DNA of 7,199 nucleotides from Deltaproteobacteria bacterium (GTDB lineage Bacteria > Desulfobacterota > Desulfobulbia > Desulfobulbales > BM004): assembly GCA_019312985.1 (NCBI GenBank), contig JAFDCC010000050.1:1-7199 (forward strand), read 5' to 3'. The notes beneath the pieces are model-generated. The model saw only the letters and a list, made by a program, of their open reading frames with translations. It had not been told where the DNA came from and searched no databases. Shown in pieces: positions 6,325 through 7,199 of this stretch (its first letter is position 1; the number at the start of each line of letters is the position of its first letter). The translations under genes and the position numbers were made by a program.

Positions 6325-6389
6325 AAAAATGGTATAACCCTGCCGCAGCACCTTTTATCATTATTATCTCAACACCTATTTCAAAGAGC

Positions 6390-6394
6390 AGGAG
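6390..6394 (+). promoter_or_regulatory. Ribosome binding site deciding the hom start
   Basis: AGGAG ends seven bases before the ATG at 6402. An in-frame ATG at 6396 is only one base from this site, so 6402 is the better start. Confidence 0.75.
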
Positions 6395-6401
6395 AATGCA
6401 G

Positions 6402-7199
6402 ATGCAGGAAATCAAGATTGGCCTGATCGGCTTCGGCACCGTGGGCAGCGGCCTTGCCCAGGTCCTTTACGAACAGCGGGAAAGGCTGGGAAAACGGCTC
6501 GGGGCCTCCCTGCGGTTGACAAAGGTTGCCGATATCATGGTGGAAGCCCTCCCGCCCCACATTGGACAGGATGGCAGGGTCCTGCTCACGAGGGATGCCA
6601 ACGAGATATTCACCGACCCGGAGATCAGCATTGTCGTCGAACTGATCGGCGGTATCGAGCCGGCCAAGTCCTTTATATTAAAAGCCATCGAGCACGGCAA
6701 ACACGTGGTGACCGCCAACAAGGCCCTGCTTTCGCTACACGGCAGGGAGATATTCGAGGCCGCGGCCCGCAACAACGTCGAGGTCGGTTTCGAGGCCAGC
6801 GTCGGCGGCGGCATCCCGGTGATCAAGTCACTGAAGGAAGGGCTGGTGGGAAACAGGATCCTTTCCATCATGGGGATCATGAACGGCACGGCCAACTACA
6901 TCCTGACCCAAATGACGGACCATGCCACCCCTTTTGAAGAGGTACTGAAGGACGCCCAGGAAAAGGGTTTTGCCGAGGCGGACCCGACCTATGACATCGA
7001 GGGCATCGACACGGCCCACAAGCTGGTCATCCTCATGACCATTGCCTACGGGGCCCACATGCATCTTGACCAGGTGACCACCGAGGGTATCTCCCGCATC
7101 CAGCCCATCGACATCAACTTTGCCCGTGAGTTCGGCTACCGCATCAAGCTTTTGGCCATCAGCCGCAACCACGGGGACCACGTCGAGGCGCGGGTCCAC
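6402..7199 (+). CDS. hom: Homoserine dehydrogenase, N-terminal 266 residues (cut by window edge)
   Basis: Reduces aspartate 4-semialdehyde to homoserine with NAD(P)H in the cytoplasm, the branch step toward threonine and methionine. Residues 4-17 (IKIGLIGFGTVGSG) form the Rossmann nucleotide loop with G10, G12 and G15. VVELIGG (78-84) and TANKALLS (104-111) follow, with the conserved lysine K107. The signature GIMNGTANYILT spans 158-169. FAEADPTYDIEGIDTAHK (190-207) carries E192, D198, D203 and K207, whose spacing equals that of E208, D214, D219 and K223 in the yeast enzyme. All expected residues are present. Bacterial monofunctional forms usually run to about 430 residues with a C-terminal ACT domain, which would lie past the edge, so feedback control cannot be judged here. 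No aspartokinase domain precedes it. It is transcribed away from adk. Confidence 0.97.
   Translation, partial: MQEIKIGLIGFGTVGSGLAQVLYEQRERLGKRLGASLRLTKVADIMVEALPPHIGQDGRVLLTRDANEIFTDPEISIVVELIGGIEPAKSFILKAIEHGKHVVTANKALLSLHGREIFEAAARNNVEVGFEASVGGGIPVIKSLKEGLVGNRILSIMGIMNGTANYILTQMTDHATPFEEVLKDAQEKGFAEADPTYDIEGIDTAHKLVILMTIAYGAHMHLDQVTTEGISRIQPIDINFAREFGYRIKLLAISRNHGDHVEARVH

Larger units (their letters stand above)
6013..6401. other. Divergent intergenic region between adk and hom
   Basis: This 389-base gap is visibly more AT-rich than its flanks and holds no convincing gene. From left to right it contains the adk ribosome site, a candidate adk promoter with an inverted repeat in its spacer (6122-6149), two AAGGCGG copies on the minus strand about one helical turn apart (6164-6183), a TTCCGGAA palindrome (6181-6188), a hairpin around CCATGTATATGG (6243-6260), and hom promoter candidates. 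I see no known riboswitch, and no leader peptide rich in Thr, Ile or Met. Confidence 0.7.

Noticed and set aside
6229..6426. Short plus-strand frame ahead of hom as a possible leader peptide
   Set aside because: It overlaps the hom start and spans the promoter candidates, and it lacks the run of Thr, Ile or Met codons expected of an attenuator peptide.

Overview
The window reads as ordinary chromosome from a GC-rich Gram-negative anaerobe, most likely a Desulfobacterota member, with Desulfobulbales-like sulfate reducers as my best guess. This rests on three things: a CobA-HemD fusion beside hemC, a divergent adenylate kinase with a GPNGSGKGTQ P-loop and an HIESGAIFR segment, and an FmdB-type zinc ribbon with a Cys/Ser-rich tail. 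The taxonomic call is inference from family resemblance. I see no phage genes, insertion sequence, CRISPR array, tRNA or rRNA.

Layout, right to left on the minus strand. A complete adk (5335-6012) ends in a strong GC hairpin. After about 400 bases without a convincing gene, a good sigma-70-type promoter (5045-5074) reads into a compact gene set: fmdB (4725-4937), hemC (3726-4655), cobA-hemD (2146-3729, overlapping hemC by four bases), and then the first about 705 codons of a SNF2-family helicase (1-2115), which runs off the left edge before its ATPase motifs. On the plus strand, divergent from adk across a 389-base regulatory gap, is homoserine dehydrogenase (6402-7199), cut by the right edge.

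Functionally, HemC makes hydroxymethylbilane from porphobilinogen. The HemD half of the fusion closes it to uroporphyrinogen III, and the CobA half methylates that to precorrin-2. The pair therefore channels tetrapyrrole flux toward siroheme, cobalamin and, in many sulfate reducers, heme made by way of siroheme. FmdB and the helicase have no known role in this pathway; they appear to share the transcript. Hom works in threonine/methionine synthesis and Adk in nucleotide balance, each with its own apparent promoter.

I did not find a clearly new system. The items most worth a second look are an all-GC hairpin that holds the cobA-hemD stop codon in its loop just before an in-frame helicase start, the helicase's large uncharacterised N-terminal region and its place in a tetrapyrrole operon, the four-CxxC FmdB protein, two mutually exclusive hairpins after adk, and inverted repeats placed on the adk and hom promoters.
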